The notes: a model not told the origin generated them from the sequence alone. A stretch of DNA of 64,000 bases from Pseudomonas sp. B21-015 (GCF_024749285.1 NZ_CP087196.1:6262001-6326000); one strand, 5' to 3'; numbered from the stretch's first letter, positions 8,123 through 17,699 are shown. Program-made: numbers and translations.

Positions 8123-9127
8123 ATGACTGAACCGACCTCACTCGCCAGCTGGACCCGCGCCCTGCGCAAGCAGCTCGATGCGCTGGGGCTCGACAGCACC
8201 GCCCTGTGCCGACAGGCGGGGCTCGACCCGCAGTTGATGGACGACCCGAACGCCCGTTACCCGTTGTCCGGCACCACGCGCCTGTGGGAAATCGCGGTGC
8301 AGGTCAGTGGCGACCCCGCGATTGGCTTGCGGGTGTCGCGTTTCGTCAGCCCCACCACCTTTCATGCGCTGGGTTATGCGTTGGTGGCCAGCGGCAGCCT
8401 GCGGGAAGTGTTCGAGCGCATCGTGCGTTATCACCAGGTGGTCAGCGATGCGCTGGACCTGGAGTTGACCCGAACCGAGGATCGCTACCGTTTCCGCCTG
8501 AAAATCCCCCAAGGCAACCCCGCGCCCGCCTTCGAAGCCATCGACGCCTTCGCGGCGATTTACGTGCGCACCTGCCGCAATCGCCTGGGCCGTGACTACG
8601 CGCCACTGGCGGTGTACCTGCGCCGCCCGGAACCTGCCGACCCGCATCAATGGCACAAAGTGTTCCGCTCGCCGGTGTATTTCGCCGCTGACGAAGACCG
8701 ACTGGAATTCGCCCTGGTGGATTTCGACAGCCACCTGGACGACGCCAACCCGGAACTGGCCGAGCACAACGAAACCGTGCTCAAACGCACCCTGGCGCAA
8801 CTCAAGCCTCTGACCTGGGAGCGCAAGGTTCGCGACGCCATTGAAGAGCAATTGCCCGAGGGCGAACCGTCGGCCGATTGCATCGCCCAAGCGCTGCACT
8901 TGAGTCTACGCAGCCTGCAACGGCACCTGGCGGATGAAGGTTGTCGGTTCGATACACTGCTCAATGAAAGCCGGGAGAACCTGGCGCTGCTGCACCTGCG
9001 CGACCCACAGTGTTCGTTGAGCGAGGTCAGTTACCTGCTGGGGTTCGCCGATACCAGCAGCTTCAGTCGTGCGTTCAAACGCTGGACCGGAATGACGCCG
9101 GGGCAGTTTCGGGATGGGTTGCGGTGA
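8123..9127 (+). CDS. AraC-family regulator with Arabinose_bd-type N-terminal domain
   Basis: 334 residues from the ATG at 8123; the frame is open back to 8045 but that stretch is not protein-like. The N-terminal 190 residues resemble the ligand-binding domain shared by OruR, ArgR-like and alkane/lipid-responsive AraC proteins (DPNARYPLSGTTRLWEIAVQ, then SPTTFHALGYALVASGSLRE). The C-terminus carries two helix-turn-helix units (ALHLSLRSLQRHLADEGCRF and EVSYLLGFADTSSFSRAFKR). It is divergently placed from the desaturase gene. A role in sensing a fatty acid or related lipid is likely but inferred from context. Confidence 0.88.
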   Translation: MTEPTSLASWTRALRKQLDALGLDSTALCRQAGLDPQLMDDPNARYPLSGTTRLWEIAVQVSGDPAIGLRVSRFVSPTTFHALGYALVASGSLREVFERIVRYHQVVSDALDLELTRTEDRYRFRLKIPQGNPAPAFEAIDAFAAIYVRTCRNRLGRDYAPLAVYLRRPEPADPHQWHKVFRSPVYFAADEDRLEFALVDFDSHLDDANPELAEHNETVLKRTLAQLKPLTWERKVRDAIEEQLPEGEPSADCIAQALHLSLRSLQRHLADEGCRFDTLLNESRENLALLHLRDPQCSLSEVSYLLGFADTSSFSRAFKRWTGMTPGQFRDGLR

Positions 9128-9161
9128 TAGATCAGCAAGGTGTGCTGGGTTTTCCGGCCTC

Positions 9162-9258
9162 TTCGCGAGCAGGCTCGCTCCCACACTGGATCTTCATTGT
9201 TTATCGGTATTGTGTTCACCAAGGATCAAATGTGGGAGCGAGCCTGCTCGCGATGGCG
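9162..9258. repeat. REP doublet, family 'GGGAGCGAGCCTGCTCGCGA'
   Basis: Inverted pair of the same unit as at 264-363. It separates the AraC gene from the convergent truncated response-regulator gene and sits just past the point where that gene ends early. Confidence 0.85.
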
Positions 9259-9281
9259 ATTGCTCAGACACCGCATAACCT

Positions 9282-9647
9282 TCAGCGCCCGCGATCGCGC
9301 CGCAACAGCTTGCGCACCCGCTTCACCAGCTCACTGACGGCAAACGGCTTGAGCAGATAATCATCCTCATGCAGCTCCAGCCCGCGCAGGCGATCCTCGA
9401 TGCCGTCCGTGGTGGTGAGGAACAGCACCGGCGTATCGCCGAGCTTGCGTATCTGTTGCAGCAACTGCCAGCCGTTGAGGCCGGGAAGCATCACGTCGAG
9501 GATGATCAACTCGTATTCACCGGACTCGATAAAGCGCCGGCCGTCCATGCCATTGAGCGCCACATCCACCGAGTAACTCGCTTCGCTCAGGCCTTTGGCC
9601 AGGAGCCTGGCGGTCTCGGGTTCGTCTTCCACTAGCAATACACGCAT
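9282..9647 (-). CDS. Receiver-only response regulator (OmpR-type, DNA-binding domain missing)
   Basis: 121 residues forming one complete receiver domain: acidic pair E7/D8, phospho-acceptor D51 in LIILDVMLPG, Thr near 79 and K100 in DDYLLKPFAV. The sequence is closest to CopR/IrlR/QseB-like OmpR regulators, normally about 220-240 residues with a winged-helix output domain. Here the frame stops right after the linker (LLRRDRGR). The downstream DNA holds only REP sequence in all three minus-strand frames, so the output domain has been lost rather than shifted out of frame. No kinase gene is adjacent. It may be a CheY-like single-domain protein or a relic. Confidence 0.8.
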   Translation of the reverse strand: MRVLLVEDEPETARLLAKGLSEASYSVDVALNGMDGRRFIESGEYELIILDVMLPGLNGWQLLQQIRKLGDTPVLFLTTTDGIEDRLRGLELHEDDYLLKPFAVSELVKRVRKLLRRDRGR

Positions 9648-9724
9648 GGCACACCTCGATTATCGTCGTCACAGGCTAGGCGCGTTCGCGGACAAAGCCC
9701 ACCAATACCGTGGCGAACTTTTTT

Positions 9725-10411
9725 TCAAACCAACGCCAACGCCCGCAACCGCTGCGCATCCAGAATCTCGATCTCGCCATATTTCAGATTCAGAATCCCT
9801 TGCCCCTGCAAATCCTTGAGTATCTGGTTGGTGGTCTGGCGCGACAGTGACAGCATCGACGCCAGTTGCTCCTGGGGCAGTTGCAGAACACGGCGCGGCG
9901 GGTCGATTTCGCCATAGCCCTCGGCGATCATCAGCAAGCGATGGGCCAGGCGCGCCGGGGCCGGCATCAGACTCAGTTGCTCAAGGTTGATGAAGGTCAG
10001 GCGCAGTTTGTGGCTCATCAGCAACGCCAGTTGCCGCCAGTACACCGGGTGTTTGTCGAGCAAGGCCAGCAGCGCCGTTTGCGGGATATGCAACAGGATG
10101 CATTGGCCTGCTGCGAACGCATCATGGGTTCGCGGCTGGCCATCGAACAGGCAGATTTCACCGAACCAGTGCGGCGGTTCCACCAGGCTCAGCAACGCTT
10201 CCTTGCCCTGCTCGCTCACCGCGCCGATGCGCACCGAACCTTCGAGCACCGCGTACAACCCGCACGGGGGATCGCCGCGCTTGAACAACCGCTGCCCCGG
10301 CGACAACCGCCGCACTCGGGCGGCGGCCAGCAGACTATCCTGCAAGGGAACAGGTAAATGACTGAACCACTGCCCCGTCATCAGGCGCGAACGCCAAACC
10401 TGCATGTCCAT
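9725..10411 (-). CDS. Crp/Fnr-family transcriptional regulator
   Basis: 228 residues from the ATG at 10409-10411, with AGGAG at ideal distance; a second ATG two codons later is possible. An N-terminal cyclic-nucleotide-binding-fold domain includes GLYAVLEGSVRIGAVSEQGK and WFGEICLFDGQPR. The C-terminal winged helix contains PQEQLASMLSLSRQTTNQIL. It lacks an FNR-type cysteine cluster at the N-terminus, so oxygen sensing by an iron-sulfur centre is unlikely. It is divergent from the Mpo1-like gene (85-base gap). Ligand and targets are unknown. Confidence 0.88.
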   Translation of the reverse strand: MDMQVWRSRLMTGQWFSHLPVPLQDSLLAAARVRRLSPGQRLFKRGDPPCGLYAVLEGSVRIGAVSEQGKEALLSLVEPPHWFGEICLFDGQPRTHDAFAAGQCILLHIPQTALLALLDKHPVYWRQLALLMSHKLRLTFINLEQLSLMPAPARLAHRLLMIAEGYGEIDPPRRVLQLPQEQLASMLSLSRQTTNQILKDLQGQGILNLKYGEIEILDAQRLRALALV

Positions 10412-10495
10412 GAAAACTCCTGGAGATTGTCGCCTGGCTGACAGAGCGAGAGATGAACCCGGGGCATCATCAATCACCCTACAGGAGGAATAACA

Positions 10496-11014
10496 ATGAA
10501 AAGCCTCGTTGACCATCTCAGTCAATACGCCGCCTACCACCGTGACCCACGCAATATCGCCAGCCACTTCGTGGGTATTCCGCTGATCGTCGTGGCGGTC
10601 GCGGTGTTGCTGTCACGGCCTCAATGGGGCGGAGGCTGGGTTTCGCCGGCGGTGCTGGTCGCAATGGCATCGGCGTGGTTTTACCTGCGCCTGGAGGTGC
10701 GTCTTGGGGTGTTGATGACCGTGTTGCTCGGTCTGTGCATTTGGGCGGGTCAGGTTCTCGCGCAGCAAAGTACGCTGGTCTGGCTGGCCAGCGGCATCGG
10801 GATGTTTGTGGTGGGGTGGGCGATTCAGTTTGTCGGCCATCATTATGAGGGACGCAAACCGGCGTTTGTCGATGATGTGACGGGGTTGATTGTCGGCCCG
10901 CTGTTTGTGGTGGTTGAGTTGGCGTTTTTGCTCGGGATGCGGCATGAGCTGAAAGAGCAAATTGAAGCGCGGGTGGGGGGTGTGCGTTTGCGTCAGAAAA
11001 ACGCAGCGGTGTAG
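10496..11014 (+). CDS. Mpo1-like (DUF962) membrane protein
   Basis: 172 residues. It begins SLVDHLSQYAAYHRDPRNIA followed by SHFVGIPLIVVAVAVLL, the conserved opening of the DUF962/Mpo1 (YGL010w) family. His residues near 15 and 24 and the later GHHYEGRKPAFVDDV match the family's metal-binding histidines. Four hydrophobic segments place it in the inner membrane. The yeast member is a 2-hydroxy fatty acid dioxygenase; activity in Pseudomonas is an extrapolation. The start ATG follows AGGAGGAATAACA, an excellent ribosome-binding site. Confidence 0.87.
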   Translation: MKSLVDHLSQYAAYHRDPRNIASHFVGIPLIVVAVAVLLSRPQWGGGWVSPAVLVAMASAWFYLRLEVRLGVLMTVLLGLCIWAGQVLAQQSTLVWLASGIGMFVVGWAIQFVGHHYEGRKPAFVDDVTGLIVGPLFVVVELAFLLGMRHELKEQIEARVGGVRLRQKNAAV

Positions 11015-11018
11015 GACG

Positions 11019-11096
11019 CCATCGCGGGCAAGCCCGCTCCCACAGTGATCTGTGTCGTTCACAAATCCCCTGTGGGAGCGGGCTTGCCCGCGATGC
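11019..11096. repeat. REP doublet, family 'GGGAGCGGGCTTGCCCGCGA'
   Basis: Inverted pair between the convergent Mpo1-like gene and cysA, filling the whole gap. Confidence 0.85.
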
Positions 11097-11103
11097 TTTT
11101 GCT

Positions 11104-12093
11104 TTATATGTTGGCGACTTTCTGCCAGACCTTCGGCTTGAAGAACAACGTCTCGCCCTTCGCCAATCCAACCAGGCTGTCGTGATCCTTCACCACTTCG
11201 GCTTCAATCAACTCGCTCTGGCCTTCGACCTTCAGCGTCACCCGCGTGGTGGCGCCCAACGGACGAATATCCCGCACTTCAGCGGCGTGGTGGTCTTCCA
11301 GTTCATGACGCGACAGTGACACTTCGTGTGGACGGAACAGAACGTGCCGGTCTTCACCCAAATGCAGACGGTTCGAATCGCCGAGGAAGTGATAGACGAA
11401 ATCGCTGGCCGGGTTTTCGTAGACGTCGCCCGGTGAGCCGATCTGCTCGATCACGCCCTTGTTCATCACCACGATACGGTCGGCGACTTCCATCGCCTCT
11501 TCCTGGTCGTGGGTCACGAACACCGAGGTCAGGTTGATGTCTTCGTGCAGCCGCGCGAGCCAGCGACGCAGTTCTTTACGGACCTTGGCGTCGAGTGCGC
11601 CGAAAGGTTCGTCGAGCAGCAAAACCTTTGGCTCCACCGCCAAGGCGCGGGCCAACGCGATGCGCTGACGCTGGCCGCCGGAGAGTTGTTCCGGGTAGCG
11701 ATCCGCCAACCAGTCCAGTTGCACCATGTTCAGCAGTTCGTGGACTTTCACCGCGATCTGGCTCTCGTTCGGACGCTGGTTTTTCGGCTTCATGCGCAGG
11801 CCGAACGCGACGTTGTCGAACACCGTCATGTGGCGGAACAGGGCGTAGTGCTGGAACACGAAACCGACGTTGCGATCACGCACGTCGTGGCCGGAGACGT
11901 CTTCGCCATGGAACACGATGCTGCCCTGATCCGGGGTTTCGAGGCCGGCGATGATTCGCAGCAACGTGGTCTTGCCGCAGCCGGACGGCCCCAGCAGCGC
12001 CACCAGCTCGCCGCTTTGAATGTCCAGGCTGATGTTGTCCAGCGCCTTGAACGCGTGGAAGTTCTTGCTGACGTTACGCACTTCGATCGACAT
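11104..12093 (-). CDS. cysA: Sulfate/thiosulfate ABC transporter ATP-binding protein
   Basis: 329 residues. Walker A is GPSGCGKTT (35-43), the signature LSGGQRQR, Walker [13 protein letters not shown], and a switch His in [18 protein letters not shown]-terminal regulatory TOBE-type region follows ([20 protein letters not shown]). It energises sulfate import through CysT-CysW. Last gene of sbp-cysT-cysW-cysA; only two bases separate it from cysW. Confidence 0.95.
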   Translation of the reverse strand: MSIEVRNVSKNFHAFKALDNISLDIQSGELVALLGPSGCGKTTLLRIIAGLETPDQGSIVFHGEDVSGHDVRDRNVGFVFQHYALFRHMTVFDNVAFGLRMKPKNQRPNESQIAVKVHELLNMVQLDWLADRYPEQLSGGQRQRIALARALAVEPKVLLLDEPFGALDAKVRKELRRWLARLHEDINLTSVFVTHDQEEAMEVADRIVVMNKGVIEQIGSPGDVYENPASDFVYHFLGDSNRLHLGEDRHVLFRPHEVSLSRHELEDHHAAEVRDIRPLGATTRVTLKVEGQSELIEAEVVKDHDSLVGLAKGETLFFKPKVWQKVANI

Positions 12094-12095
12094 GA

Positions 12096-12965
12096 CTATT
12101 CCTCCGCGGCGCTGGCGCGCAGGCGGTTAATACGGTTTTCGCTCCACTGCTTGAGCAGCAGGATGAAGAGCGCCAGGATCAGCAACAGGCTCGCCACGGC
12201 GAACGCAGCCACGTGGTTGTATTCGTTGTAGAGAATCTCGACGTGCAGCGGCAGGGTATTGGTCACCCCGCGAATGTGCCCGGAAACCACCGACACCGCA
12301 CCGAACTCACCCATGGCTCGGGCCGTACACAGCACCACGCCATAAATCAGGCCCCATTTGATATTGGGGACGGTAACGTGCCAGAACATCTGCCAGCCAT
12401 TGGCGCCGAGCAGGCGCGCGGCCTCTTCTTCCTGGGTGCCTTGTTCCTGCATCAGCGGGATCAGCTCACGGGCCACGAACGGCACGGTAACGAAAATCGT
12501 CGCCAGCACGATACCCGGCAAGGCGAAGACGATCTGGATGTCGTGATCCTGCAACCACGGGCCGAACAGGCCCTGGGCGCCGAACATCAACACGTAGACC
12601 AGACCCGCGATCACCGGCGATACCGAGAACGGCAGGTCGATCAGGGTCACCAGCATGCTCTTGCCACGGAACGAGTATTTGCTCACGCACCACGCCGCGC
12701 TGACACCGAACACCAGGTTCAGCGGCACCGAGATCAGCACCGCAATCACAGTGAGTTTCAACGCCGACAAAGCGTCCGGCTCAAAAATCGCCGTGAAGAA
12801 CGCCCCCAGGCCCAGTTTCAGACCCTGGGATACCACGATGAACAGCGGCAACAGCAAAAACAGCGCAAAAATCAGCCAGCCGAGGCCGATCAGGATTCGC
12901 CGCGACGAGGCACTGCCACGGCGGGCGGCGTTCGAGGAGGCCGCTGCAATAGACGATTGGGACAT
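12096..12965 (-). CDS. cysW: Sulfate ABC transporter permease CysW
   Basis: 289 residues with about six membrane segments and the coupling loop [20 protein letters not shown]. The family motif [20 protein letters not shown] near the C-terminus is typical of CysW. The start ATG at 12963-12965 has the strong ribosome-binding site AAGGAGG. It forms the inner-membrane channel with CysT, encoded 13 bases upstream. Confidence 0.95.
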   Translation of the reverse strand: MSQSSIAAASSNAARRGSASSRRILIGLGWLIFALFLLLPLFIVVSQGLKLGLGAFFTAIFEPDALSALKLTVIAVLISVPLNLVFGVSAAWCVSKYSFRGKSMLVTLIDLPFSVSPVIAGLVYVLMFGAQGLFGPWLQDHDIQIVFALPGIVLATIFVTVPFVARELIPLMQEQGTQEEEAARLLGANGWQMFWHVTVPNIKWGLIYGVVLCTARAMGEFGAVSVVSGHIRGVTNTLPLHVEILYNEYNHVAAFAVASLLLILALFILLLKQWSENRINRLRASAAEE

Positions 12966-12978
12966 TTTTCGCGCCTCC

Positions 12979-13797
12979 TTATGGGGTTTCGATGCGCCGC
13001 TGCAACAAGTTGATCAGCAGTAACAGGACAAAGGAAACCACCAGCATCAGTACACCAATGGAGGTGGCGCCGGTGTAATCGTACTGGTCGAGTTTGACCA
13101 TGATCAGCAGCGGCAGAATTTCGGTTTTCATTGGCATATTGCCGGCGATGAAAATCACCGAACCGTACTCGCCGACCCCGCGGGCGAAGGCCAAAGCGAA
13201 ACCGGTGAGCCAGGCTGGCAGCAGCGCCGGCACCAGAATATGGCGAAAAACCTGTAACGGTTTCGCCCCGAGGCAAGCCGCCGCCTCCTCCACTTCACGC
13301 GGGATATCAGCCAGTACAGGCTGTACCGTACGTACCACGAATGGAAGCGTCACAAAAGTCAGCGCCAGGGTGATGCCGAGGGGGGTATACGCGATCTTGA
13401 AACCCAGGTCCGCCGCGAACTGCCCCACCAGCCCGGTGGGGGTGTACAGCGCGGTCAGCGCGATACCGGCCACCGCAGTGGGCAAAGCAAAGGGCAGGTC
13501 GATCATCGCGTCGATGACTTTGCGCCCCGGGAAGGTGTAGCGCACCAGCACCCAGGCCAGCAGCGTGCCGATCACGCCATTGATGATCGCGGCGTACAGC
13601 GCGGTGCCGAAGCTCAGCTTCAACGCCGCCAGCACCCGTGGCGCCGAGATGATCGCCCAGAACTGGTCCCAGGTAAGTTGAGCGGCATGCACAAACATCG
13701 CCGCCAGTGGAATGAGCACAATCAGGCTGAGGTACACCAAGGTGTAGCCCAGCGTCAGCCCGAAGCCGGGTATGACGGGGGAGATACGACGCGACAT
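12979..13797 (-). CDS. cysT: Sulfate ABC transporter permease CysT (CysU)
   Basis: 272 residues from the ATG at 13795-13797 (ribosome-binding sequence AAGGA). The 44 codons upstream are open but run into REP sequence and are rejected as coding. Landmarks are the coupling loop [20 protein letters not shown] and [20 protein letters not shown], typical of CysT. A 238-base gap containing a REP pair separates it from sbp, so sbp could be expressed at a higher level than the membrane components. Confidence 0.95.
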   Translation of the reverse strand: MSRRISPVIPGFGLTLGYTLVYLSLIVLIPLAAMFVHAAQLTWDQFWAIISAPRVLAALKLSFGTALYAAIINGVIGTLLAWVLVRYTFPGRKVIDAMIDLPFALPTAVAGIALTALYTPTGLVGQFAADLGFKIAYTPLGITLALTFVTLPFVVRTVQPVLADIPREVEEAAACLGAKPLQVFRHILVPALLPAWLTGFALAFARGVGEYGSVIFIAGNMPMKTEILPLLIMVKLDQYDYTGATSIGVLMLVVSFVLLLLINLLQRRIETP

Positions 13798-13891
13798 AAA
13801 AGTCCTTGGTTGAGAACGCGCTAAGCCCCGACAGTGAAATCGGGGCCTGTTGGCTAATGCCAGCCAGTTAAGGATTTGGACACCGCAGCCC

Positions 13892-13982
13892 CTGTGGGAG
13901 CGAGCCTGCTCGCGATAGCGGCGGGCCAACCAACATTTATGCTGAATGTACCGCCGTCATCGCGAGCAGGCTCGCTCCCACA
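13892..13982. repeat. REP doublet, family 'GGGAGCGAGCCTGCTCGCGA'
   Basis: Inverted pair inside the sbp-cysT operon. Such a structure may stabilise the upstream sbp message after processing. Confidence 0.85.
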
Positions 13983-14035
13983 GGTTCAGCACCTTAACTG
14001 ACTGGAATCAGGTCCATTGACTAATCCATTTCAGG

Positions 14036-15049
14036 TTACTGCGCCTGATAAATCTGGTCGAACACGCCACCGTCATTGAAGAATTTCGGTTGCGCGGTTT
14101 TCCAGCCGCCGAAGTCCTTGTCGATGGTCACCAGCTCCAGTGCCGGGAACTGCTTGGCGTATTTGGCGGCTATGTCCTTGTCCCGTGGACGATAGAAGTT
14201 TTTCGCCGCAATTTCCTGGCCGGCCGGGCTGTACAGGTGCTTGAGGTACGCTTCGGCGAGCTCGCTGTTGCCCTTTTTCTCAGCGTTTTTATCGACCACG
14301 GCCACCGGTGGTTCGGCAAGAATCGACAGCGACGGTACAACGATGTCGAACTTGTCGGCGCCACCGTCTTCTTTCAAGGCCAGGAAGGCTTCGTTTTCCC
14401 AGGCCAGCAGCACGTCGCCCTGACCGTTGTTGACGAAGGTGATGGTCGAACCGCGAGCACCGGTGTCCAGCACAGGCACGTGTTTGAACAGGGTCTGTAC
14501 GTACTCTTTGGCCTTGGCTTCGTTACCGCCGTTGGCTTTCAGGCCATAGGCCCAGGCCGCGAGGAAGTTCCAGCGCGCGCCGCCGGATGTTTTCGGGTTC
14601 GGAGTGATGACTTCCACGCCATTTTTGGTCAGGTCACCCCAGTCCTTGATACCTTTCGGGTTGCCCTTGCGCACCAGGAACACGATGGTCGAGGTGTAAG
14701 GTGTGCTCGCCTCCGGCAGACGCTTCTGCCAGTCAGCCGGCAGGCTCTTGCCGAGCTTGGCGACTTCGTCGATGTCACCGGCCAGGGCCAGGGTCACCAC
14801 GTCGGCCCGCAGACCGTCGATTACGGCGCGAGCCTGTTTACCCGAACCACCGTGGGACTGCTGGATCTTCACGTTGTCGCCAGCGTGGTCTTTCTTCCAG
14901 AAGTTAATGAACTCGGCGTTGTAGTCCTGATACAGCTCACGGGTCGGGTCATACGACACGTTGAGCAATTCGTAATCCTTGGCAACCGCGGAACCCGCAA
15001 AAAGGGCACTGGCCAGGGCGGCCAAGGCAAAATGGCGAATCGACGACAT
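14036..15049 (-). CDS. sbp: Periplasmic sulfate-binding protein
   Basis: 337 residues from the ATG at 15047-15049. The signal peptide [20 protein letters not shown] is cleaved near residue 23. The mature protein opens [20 protein letters not shown], the signature start of sulfate-binding proteins. It continues with [20 protein letters not shown], which holds sulfate-contacting backbone residues. It delivers sulfate to CysTWA. The frame upstream of 15049 crosses a REP unit and is not coding. Normally induced by sulfate limitation through CysB; no CysB site could be pinned down by eye. Confidence 0.95.
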   Translation of the reverse strand: MSSIRHFALAALASALFAGSAVAKDYELLNVSYDPTRELYQDYNAEFINFWKKDHAGDNVKIQQSHGGSGKQARAVIDGLRADVVTLALAGDIDEVAKLGKSLPADWQKRLPEASTPYTSTIVFLVRKGNPKGIKDWGDLTKNGVEVITPNPKTSGGARWNFLAAWAYGLKANGGNEAKAKEYVQTLFKHVPVLDTGARGSTITFVNNGQGDVLLAWENEAFLALKEDGGADKFDIVVPSLSILAEPPVAVVDKNAEKKGNSELAEAYLKHLYSPAGQEIAAKNFYRPRDKDIAAKYAKQFPALELVTIDKDFGGWKTAQPKFFNDGGVFDQIYQAQ

Positions 15050-15120
15050 GGTGAAAGCTCCTGGAATTCTTGGTGTGTTGGCTTTTCTTATGGATTTCTG
15101 GAATCGGGTTGCCTGTTTGA

Positions 15121-15185
15121 AAAGATCGCAGCCTGCGGCGGCGCCCACAGGCGCGTAGGAGCTGCCGAAGGCTGCGATCTTTTGA
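15121..15185. repeat. REP doublet, family 'GATCGCAGCCTTCGGCAGCT'
   Basis: Inverted pair between oscA and sbp, the right half exact and the left half slightly diverged (GCAGCCTGCGGC). Confidence 0.8.
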
Positions 15186-15194
15186 TCTTTCGCT

Positions 15195-15377
15195 TCAGCT
15201 CGGTTTGTTGCCCGGATTCTGCAAACGGAATTTCTCTTTGCGTTCGATCTGAACCACCTGGGCGTTGTGCACGGTGATTTCCACTGCGCCAAAGCGCAGA
15301 TCGCGCAAGGCACTCTGGATCTCACGCAAAATGGTGGCTTCGTCCTGCCCGTCAACACTACGTAGGGATGCGCTCAT
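15195..15377 (-). CDS. oscA: OscA-like small protein (YezD/DUF2292 family)
   Basis: 60 residues, with the ribosome-binding sequence AAGGAGCAGCACC before the ATG at 15375-15377. The sequence ([20 protein letters not shown], then [13 protein letters not shown]) fits the DUF2292/YezD family. oscA, from Pseudomonas corrugata as I recall, lies upstream of sbp and is needed for use of organosulfur compounds when sulfate uptake is blocked, as under chromate stress. Its position directly upstream of sbp matches that description. Molecular function is unknown. Confidence 0.85.
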   Translation of the reverse strand: MSASLRSVDGQDEATILREIQSALRDLRFGAVEITVHNAQVVQIERKEKFRLQNPGNKPS

Positions 15378-15458
15378 GGTGCTGCTCCTTTAATGAGATA
15401 TGCCTGGCAGTGGCGGGCACTGCGTACGGCGTGAGAGCAATAGTAGATAGGTGCAGAT

Positions 15459-15483
15459 ATTCTTAAAAAGACTATTTAAGAAT
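15459..15483. promoter_or_regulatory. A+T-rich palindrome upstream of oscA
   Basis: The inverted repeat ATTCTTAAA-N7-TTTAAGAAT lies 82 bases before the oscA start in an A+T-rich tract. It is a good candidate binding site for a sulfur-responsive activator such as CysB, or part of the promoter itself. Confidence 0.5.
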
Positions 15484-15549
15484 GTTTATATAACCAGAAG
15501 ACATTATTTGATGAAGCAAGGATTTGCTGAGCATGAGTGGCTTGAAGAT

Positions 15550-15628
15550 CAAAAGATCGCAGCCTTCGGCAGCTCCTACAGGTGTACGCCGATCCCTTGC
15601 AGGAGCCGCCGAAGGCTGCGATCTTTTC
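15550..15628. repeat. REP doublet, family 'GATCGCAGCCTTCGGCAGCT'
   Basis: Inverted pair just beyond the stop of the GGDEF/EAL gene, between it and the oscA promoter region. Confidence 0.85.
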
Positions 15629-15632
15629 GCTT

Positions 15633-17564
15633 TCAGGAAATCACTGGCGCCCGAGCCCAATCCAACGCGGCCTCCGGTACTGGCCGCCCAAACCAATACC
15701 CCTGCCCCAGATCGCAGTCGTGCTCGAGCAGGAAACCCGCCTGCTCGATCTGCTCGATCCCCTCGGCATGCACTTGCATCCCCATGCTCTGCGCCAGGGC
15801 AATGATCACCCGCACGATCGCCGCGTCATCCTCATCACCCGGCAAGCCTGCGACAAATCCCTGATCGATCTTGAGCTTTTGCACCGGCAACCGCTTGAGT
15901 CGCAGCAACGACGAATAACCCGTGCCGAAGTCATCGATGGCCAGCCGCACGCCCAACTCACGCAAGCGATGCATCTGCTCCAGCGCCACTTCCGGGTCCT
16001 CCATCACCGCACTTTCGGTGACTTCCAGCTCCAGATACGCCGGATCCAGCCCGGTGTCGTGCAGCACCTGAGCCACCTGCTGATACAACTCGCGGCGGGC
16101 GAACAGGCGAGAAGAAACGTTCACCGCGACAAACGAAAGCAGCACGCCTGTCGCTTGCCACTGGCACATTTGCTGACAGGCCTGGCGCATGACCCAGGCA
16201 TCGATCTCGGCAATCAGCCCGGTGCGTTCGGCAATGGGGATGAATTCAGCCGGCGACACCAGCCCGCGCTGCGGATGCTCCCAGCGCACCAGCGCCTCGA
16301 CGCCGATCAGGCGACTGGTTTTGAGGTCATGCACGGGCTGGTAATAGACACGCAACTCCTGCTGCTCCAGCGCCCGGCGCAATTCGAACGCAATCTCGAC
16401 GCGCTGCTGGGCATGCGTGGTCAATTCTTCGGTATAGAGGGCATAGCCGTCGCGACCGGCGCTCTTGGCCTTGAACAGCGCCGAGTCGGCGTTGCGCAAC
16501 AGTTGCTCGGCGCTCAAGGCATCGCTGGGGAACAGACTGATGCCGATGCTGGCATTGATGAACAACGGATGCCCGTCGATCTGAAACGGCTCCTTGAGGC
16601 CATCGATGACCCGCTGAGCCAGCGCCGCGGCAGGCCCCGGTTGCGGGCAATCTTCAGCCAACACCGCAAATTCGTCGCCACTGAGCCGCGCCAGGGTGAT
16701 GCCCGGGTCGAATGTGCCTTGCAGACGCTGGGCCACAGCTTTGAGCAGTTGGTCACCGACGTTGTGACCAAGGCTGTCGTTGATCAACTTGAAGTGATCC
16801 AGATCGATCATCAGCAACGCACAACCGCGCTTATGGGTCTGCGCCGAGGCCACGGCCTGCTCGGCACGGTCGGTAAACAGCAAGCGATTGGGCAGATCGG
16901 TCAGCGGATCGTGGTGGGCCAGGTGCGTCAGTTCATGCTCGGAGTCCTTGATCGCGCTGATGTCGGAAAACACCGCAACGTACTGACTGAGCCGCCCCTG
17001 ATCGTCGGGAATGAGGCGAATCGTCTGCCATTGCGGGTAAATCTCGCCGCTTTTGCGACGATTCCAGATTTCCCCGCTCCACTCACCGAGGCTGTCGAGT
17101 GTCGCGAACATCGCCTGGTAGAAACCCGGCGGGTGATGGCCCGACTTGAACATGTTCGGTCGCTGACCCAACACTTCCTCGCACTGGTAACCGGTGATTT
17201 CCATGAACGCCCGGTTCACATGGACGATCAGCCCTTTGCTATTGGTGACCAGCACCCCTTCGCGGGTGCAATCGAACACCGCGGCCGCCTGACGCAAACG
17301 TTCCCGATCAGCTTTGCGCTCGCGCAATCTGGCGCCGACACCCAGGCAGCGAAACAATCGTGCCCGCGCCATAAAGATCAACCCGGCACTGAAGGCCACC
17401 CAGGCATAACCGTTGATCAGTTGCCAGCGCAGCAGGTCGGTGGAGTTATCGAAGAAACTGTTCAATAAATAACCACTAAACTGGAACCAGGCTACGGAAA
17501 GCACCAGATAGAGCAGCGCTGCACGCAAGGCATCGCGATATGTGGCTGGCATTAGAACGTCCAT
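15633..17564 (-). CDS. Membrane-anchored PAS-GGDEF-EAL cyclic-di-GMP protein
   Basis: 643 residues. Two hydrophobic segments in the first 70 residues anchor it in the inner membrane. A PAS domain follows at about 85-205 (VTNSKGLIVHVNRAFMEITG). The GGDEF domain has SGDEF in place of GGDEF and no RxxD inhibition site five residues before it. The EAL domain keeps GVEALVRWEH, EVTES, IDDFGTGYSSL and LKIDQGFV, so phosphodiesterase activity is likely; cyclase activity is possible because SGDEF is often active. It lies head to head with desA, an arrangement I recall from P. aeruginosa PA0285/PA0286. Confidence 0.9.
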   Translation of the reverse strand: MDVLMPATYRDALRAALLYLVLSVAWFQFSGYLLNSFFDNSTDLLRWQLINGYAWVAFSAGLIFMARARLFRCLGVGARLRERKADRERLRQAAAVFDCTREGVLVTNSKGLIVHVNRAFMEITGYQCEEVLGQRPNMFKSGHHPPGFYQAMFATLDSLGEWSGEIWNRRKSGEIYPQWQTIRLIPDDQGRLSQYVAVFSDISAIKDSEHELTHLAHHDPLTDLPNRLLFTDRAEQAVASAQTHKRGCALLMIDLDHFKLINDSLGHNVGDQLLKAVAQRLQGTFDPGITLARLSGDEFAVLAEDCPQPGPAAALAQRVIDGLKEPFQIDGHPLFINASIGISLFPSDALSAEQLLRNADSALFKAKSAGRDGYALYTEELTTHAQQRVEIAFELRRALEQQELRVYYQPVHDLKTSRLIGVEALVRWEHPQRGLVSPAEFIPIAERTGLIAEIDAWVMRQACQQMCQWQATGVLLSFVAVNVSSRLFARRELYQQVAQVLHDTGLDPAYLELEVTESAVMEDPEVALEQMHRLRELGVRLAIDDFGTGYSSLLRLKRLPVQKLKIDQGFVAGLPGDEDDAAIVRVIIALAQSMGMQVHAEGIEQIEQAGFLLEHDCDLGQGYWFGRPVPEAALDWARAPVIS

Positions 17565-17699
17565 GTCCCTACAAAAAAGGTTGGAATTATAGATTAAAGA
17601 AACACCCGGCCACTCTTATCTGAAAGGGCGACTGGTTTTATCTGTGGGCTTAGTGATAATGCAAAGGCTGTTTTTTCTTTTTCGAGGGCCCTATAGCCT

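Noticed and set aside
9160..9281. Frameshifted output domain of the truncated response regulator
   Set aside because: All three minus-strand frames were read; only REP sequence is present, no winged-helix remnant.
14036..15358. Extended 440-residue version of Sbp
   Set aside because: The extra N-terminal part is translated REP and intergenic DNA; the signal peptide starts at 15049.
15582..17468. Long plus-strand open frame opposite the GGDEF/EAL gene
   Set aside because: Antisense shadow; the minus-strand product has clear PAS, GGDEF and EAL motifs.
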